Assembly (NCBI RefSeq): GCF_014205675.1
Contig: NZ_JACIIX010000005.1
Location: forward strand, 168,312 to 232,311
Direction of reading: 5' to 3'
Source: Novispirillum itersonii
GTDB lineage: Bacteria; Pseudomonadota; Alphaproteobacteria; Rhodospirillales; Rhodospirillaceae
DNA: 64,000 bases
A program made the translations under genes and the position numbers. The notes below the pieces were generated by a model. That model saw only the letters and a list, made by a program, of their open reading frames with translations, ran no database searches and was not told the DNA's origin. This document shows positions 61,432-64,000 of this stretch, one piece after another. Position 1 is the stretch's first letter, and each line of letters begins with the position of its first letter.

Positions 61432-64000
61432 TCACGCCGGTCCGGAGACCGGAACCCGGCACGGCAGACGCAGGGTGAAGCAGACGCCTTTCCCCTCTTC
61501 GCTGTCAACCGTGATCGTTCCTTTCAGGCTTTGAACAACAATGTTGTAGACAATGTTCATGCCCAATCCACTGCCCCCTTGCCCGCGCTTGGTGGTGAAA
61601 AAGGGGTCAAAAATCCGCGCGAGATTGGCCGCCGGAATCCCGGCTCCGTCATCGCAGTACCTCAATACCACAACTTCCCTGTCAGCGTCCCGCCGGACCT
61701 CCAGACGGATCCGGCCATGCTCGCGGCCATCAAAGCCATGCTGTAACGAATTGACCACCAGATTGGTCAGCACCTGCGCGAACGGCCCCGGGTAACTGTC
61801 CATCAGGATGCCGTCCGGACAGTCAAGATCCACCCGGTACGGGGTGCGCTTCAGCTTCGGCCCCAGACTGACCAAGACCTCCTGCATATAGGCCTTCAGA
61901 TCAAACTGGCGGCGTTCCTCACAGGTCTGGTCAACCGCCACCTGCTTGAAGCTCTGGATCAGGTTGGCCGCCCGCAGGCTGTTGGACAGCAGCAGGGTGG
62001 TGGCGTTGTCGGCAACACCGAGGAAATCGGCAAAGTCCTGCTTGCGGATCCGCCCTTCATCAAACAGGCTGCGGATCGCCTTCACCTTCTCCTGCAAATG
62101 GGTGGTGGTGGTGACGACAATACCAACCGGAGTGTTGATCTCGTGCGCCACCCCGGCGACCAGCCCGCCGAGGGAGGCCATCTTTTCCGCTTCGATCAGG
62201 CTTTTCTGGGTGGATTTCAGGGTCCGCAGCGCCGATTCCGCCTCATCCCGCGCCCGCTCCAGATCGCCTTCCAGCCGCTTGCGCTCTGAAATATCGTTGG
62301 AGGCCACCAGAATCGCCGCCTGCCCCTGATAGGTCATCAGGCTGGCCGACAGCAGCGCCCACATCGGCTGCCCGTCGGCGTTTTTCAGCTCCACCTCAAA
62401 GTCCTTGATCGCCCCGGCATCGCCCAGCCGGGCCACCAGCCGTTTGCGGTCATCGGGATTGACATAGACCTCGGTGACGGAGCGCTGCGCCTGCGCCGGA
62501 TCGGACGGATCAATGCCGAACACCTCGCGGGCGTATTCGTTGGCGAACAGATAGCGCTGCGAGGTCAGACCCGACACCACCATCGGCAGCGGCATCGCCT
62601 CGATCAGGTCCCGCACCTGCTCCTCGGCCCGGCGCTGGTCGGTGACATCGGTGAAAGTGCGGACAAAGCTGCCATCGGCCAGCGGCACATTGCGGCTTTC
62701 AAAAATCCGGCCATCGCGGCGGCGGATTTCATTCAGGCCGTGGCTGCGGCAGGCGGCCTCGCCAAGATACCGCTCCTGCACTTTGTCAAAATCGGTGCCG
62801 AGGTCGCCGCGCTCAAACATATAGCGCAGCAGCCGCGACAGGGTCGGCCGCCCGGCAAACAGGCTTTCCGGCAGGTCGAACATATCGCGGAAGCGGGCAT
62901 TGTGCGCCACCAGCCGCTGGGCGGGATCGGCCATGAACAGGCCCTGATCCATGTTCTCCACCACCGCCTTCAGCAGTTCCCGCTCCCGCGCCAGATCCTC
63001 CTGACTGCGCAGCAGGGCCGCTTCGGCGGTCTTGCGTTCGGTGATATCCCCGGCGGAGCCGATAATCCGCCGCACCCGGCCGCTGTGCGGATCCCGCACC
63101 GCCGTGCCCCGTTGCAGCACCCAGCGGTAGGACTGCAAGCCCGCCGCCGCCGATCCGGTATGCTGCTCGCGGAAGCGGTATTCCAGACTCAGCCGGGGCC
63201 GCACCCCGCGCAGCAGTTCCCGCACCGCCGTGCGGAAGCGGGCGCGGTCGTCGGGGTGGATCCGCTCCAGCCATTCCGCCGCATTATAGACGCCGCCGTC
63301 CTCCGCCCCGATATCGAACAGTTCGCTGAGGCGGGGGGAGGCAATCACCGAGGCGGCGGGCACATCCCAGTCGTACACCCCTTCATTCAGGGCGATCACC
63401 GCCTGCGCGTAGCGTTCCTCGCTCTGGCGCAGGCGTTCGGTCACCTGCTTGGAGTCCGTGACATCGGCGACGCTGCCGGTCAGGCGGATCGCCCGCCCCG
63501 CCGCATCGCGCAGGGCCAGACCGTGCTGGCGCACCCACACCACCGCCCCGGCCCCGGTGCGCATCCGGTATTCGCAGGAAAACCGGTCGGTGTGGCCGCG
63601 CAGATGGTCAATATGGGCGCGGCGATAGACCGGCACGTCGTCCGGTACAATCCGTGATGACCAGTCTTCCGGCCGCACCACCCCGAACGGCAGATTGAAC
63701 ATCTCCCGCACCCGGTCGGAAAAGAACAGGGTGCCGCTGGCGATATCCCAGTCGTAAATCCCTTCGTTGGAGGACCGCAGCGCCAGCGCATAGCGTTCGC
63801 GGGCGCGTTCCAGCTCCTCCTCCTTCCGGCGCAGGGCGGTGATATCGCTGAAGGTGCGGACAAAGCCGCCATCGGGCAGCGGGCTGCCTTCCACCTGCAA
63901 CACCTGCCCGGTTTCCAGCCGCAGTTCATAGTGGTGGCGGCGTTCGTGCGACCGCAGGGTCTTGTCCATCAGGGTCCGGACCAGCGCCTCGCGTTCGTCG
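61432..64000 (-). CDS. Multi-PAS sensor histidine kinase (5' end beyond window)
   Basis: At least 856 residues are open to the window edge, so the start is not seen. Four to five PAS/PAC modules are recognisable (for example VRTFSDITALRRKEEELERA, YDWDIASGTLFFSDRV, GSAGDITERKTAEAALLRSQ, MPLPMVVSGLTSQRYLFANE). The kinase core follows: H-box MASLGGLVAGVAHEINTPVG, N-box LTNLVVNSLQHGF, G boxes CDDGAGIPAANLARIF and GQGGSGLGMNIVYNIVV. There is no receiver domain at the C-terminus. It is probably the cognate kinase of the HD-GYP response regulator. The visible part is cytoplasmic; membrane segments, if any, are off the window. Confidence 0.92.
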   Translation of the reverse strand, partial: DEREALVRTLMDKTLRSHERRHHYELRLETGQVLQVEGSPLPDGGFVRTFSDITALRRKEEELERARERYALALRSSNEGIYDWDIASGTLFFSDRVREMFNLPFGVVRPEDWSSRIVPDDVPVYRRAHIDHLRGHTDRFSCEYRMRTGAGAVVWVRQHGLALRDAAGRAIRLTGSVADVTDSKQVTERLRQSEERYAQAVIALNEGVYDWDVPAASVIASPRLSELFDIGAEDGGVYNAAEWLERIHPDDRARFRTAVRELLRGVRPRLSLEYRFREQHTGSAAAGLQSYRWVLQRGTAVRDPHSGRVRRIIGSAGDITERKTAEAALLRSQEDLARERELLKAVVENMDQGLFMADPAQRLVAHNARFRDMFDLPESLFAGRPTLSRLLRYMFERGDLGTDFDKVQERYLGEAACRSHGLNEIRRRDGRIFESRNVPLADGSFVRTFTDVTDQRRAEEQVRDLIEAMPLPMVVSGLTSQRYLFANEYAREVFGIDPSDPAQAQRSVTEVYVNPDDRKRLVARLGDAGAIKDFEVELKNADGQPMWALLSASLMTYQGQAAILVASNDISERKRLEGDLERARDEAESALRTLKSTQKSLIEAEKMASLGGLVAGVAHEINTPVGIVVTTTTHLQEKVKAIRSLFDEGRIRKQDFADFLGVADNATTLLLSNSLRAANLIQSFKQVAVDQTCEERRQFDLKAYMQEVLVSLGPKLKRTPYRVDLDCPDGILMDSYPGPFAQVLTNLVVNSLQHGFDGREHGRIRLEVRRDADREVVVLRYCDDGAGIPAANLARIFDPFFTTKRGQGGSGLGMNIVYNIVVQSLKGTITVDSEEGKGVCFTLRLPCRVPVSGPA

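Overview
The window is GC-rich chromosomal DNA of an alphaproteobacterium. Delta-class carbonic anhydrase, ETF-ubiquinone oxidoreductase, the pdxH / glycine-zipper lipoprotein / J-domain trio, the TPR lipoprotein next to ispE, a PAS_5-type protein and several chemoreceptors together suggest a free-living, motile member of the Rhodospirillales. The genus cannot be fixed from sequence reading alone.

Layout. 1-506: array of ~100-bp hairpin repeats. 507-5801: DinG-like helicase, a chemoreceptor with a bimodular helical sensor, and a DUF2798 membrane protein. 6022-11607: a compact RiPP locus. On the + strand it holds an ATP-grasp enzyme, a 55-residue precursor candidate and an asparagine-synthetase-like cyclase. 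On the - strand it holds a PqqD-like recognition protein, an HPr-kinase-like serine kinase and a sulfotransferase. I read it as a paeninodin-like lasso-peptide system with no visible transglutaminase-like leader protease. 11782-24770: mostly housekeeping genes (copper storage protein, uracil-DNA glycosylase, ETF-QO, TPR lipoprotein, ispE, delta carbonic anhydrase, CDF transporter, pdxH, J-domain protein, acetyltransferase).

24912-27730: tRNA-Glu with its terminator, then an AT-richer insert of two coupled genes and a decayed IS5-family transposase. This is probably a small island and a possible defence locus. 28364-36715: a LysR regulator divergent from a complete salicylate to gentisate to fumarate plus pyruvate operon (oxygenase reductase, hydroxylase large and small subunits, Rieske ferredoxin, aromatic-acid transporter, fumarylpyruvate hydrolase, maleylpyruvate isomerase, gentisate dioxygenase). 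A hairpin-repeat array sits inside the operon.

36749-64000: alpha/beta hydrolase, DUF945 protein, MFS/TetR pair, pseudouridine synthase, lysine aminomutase-like radical SAM enzyme, a membrane glycosylation operon, an FtsK-type translocase without membrane segments, a PAS protein, an IscU-like protein, a thioesterase, a Cache chemoreceptor, malonyl-CoA decarboxylase, NAD(P)H-hydrate repair enzyme, D-amino-acid dehydrogenase, a phosphatase, an HD-GYP response regulator, and a multi-PAS histidine kinase cut by the window edge.

Several repeat families punctuate the window: the ~100-bp hairpin arrays (1-480, 30490-30690, 57220-57590), a 119-bp MITE-like element (42292-42410, with decayed relatives), and short tandem duplications covering the stop codons of two genes.
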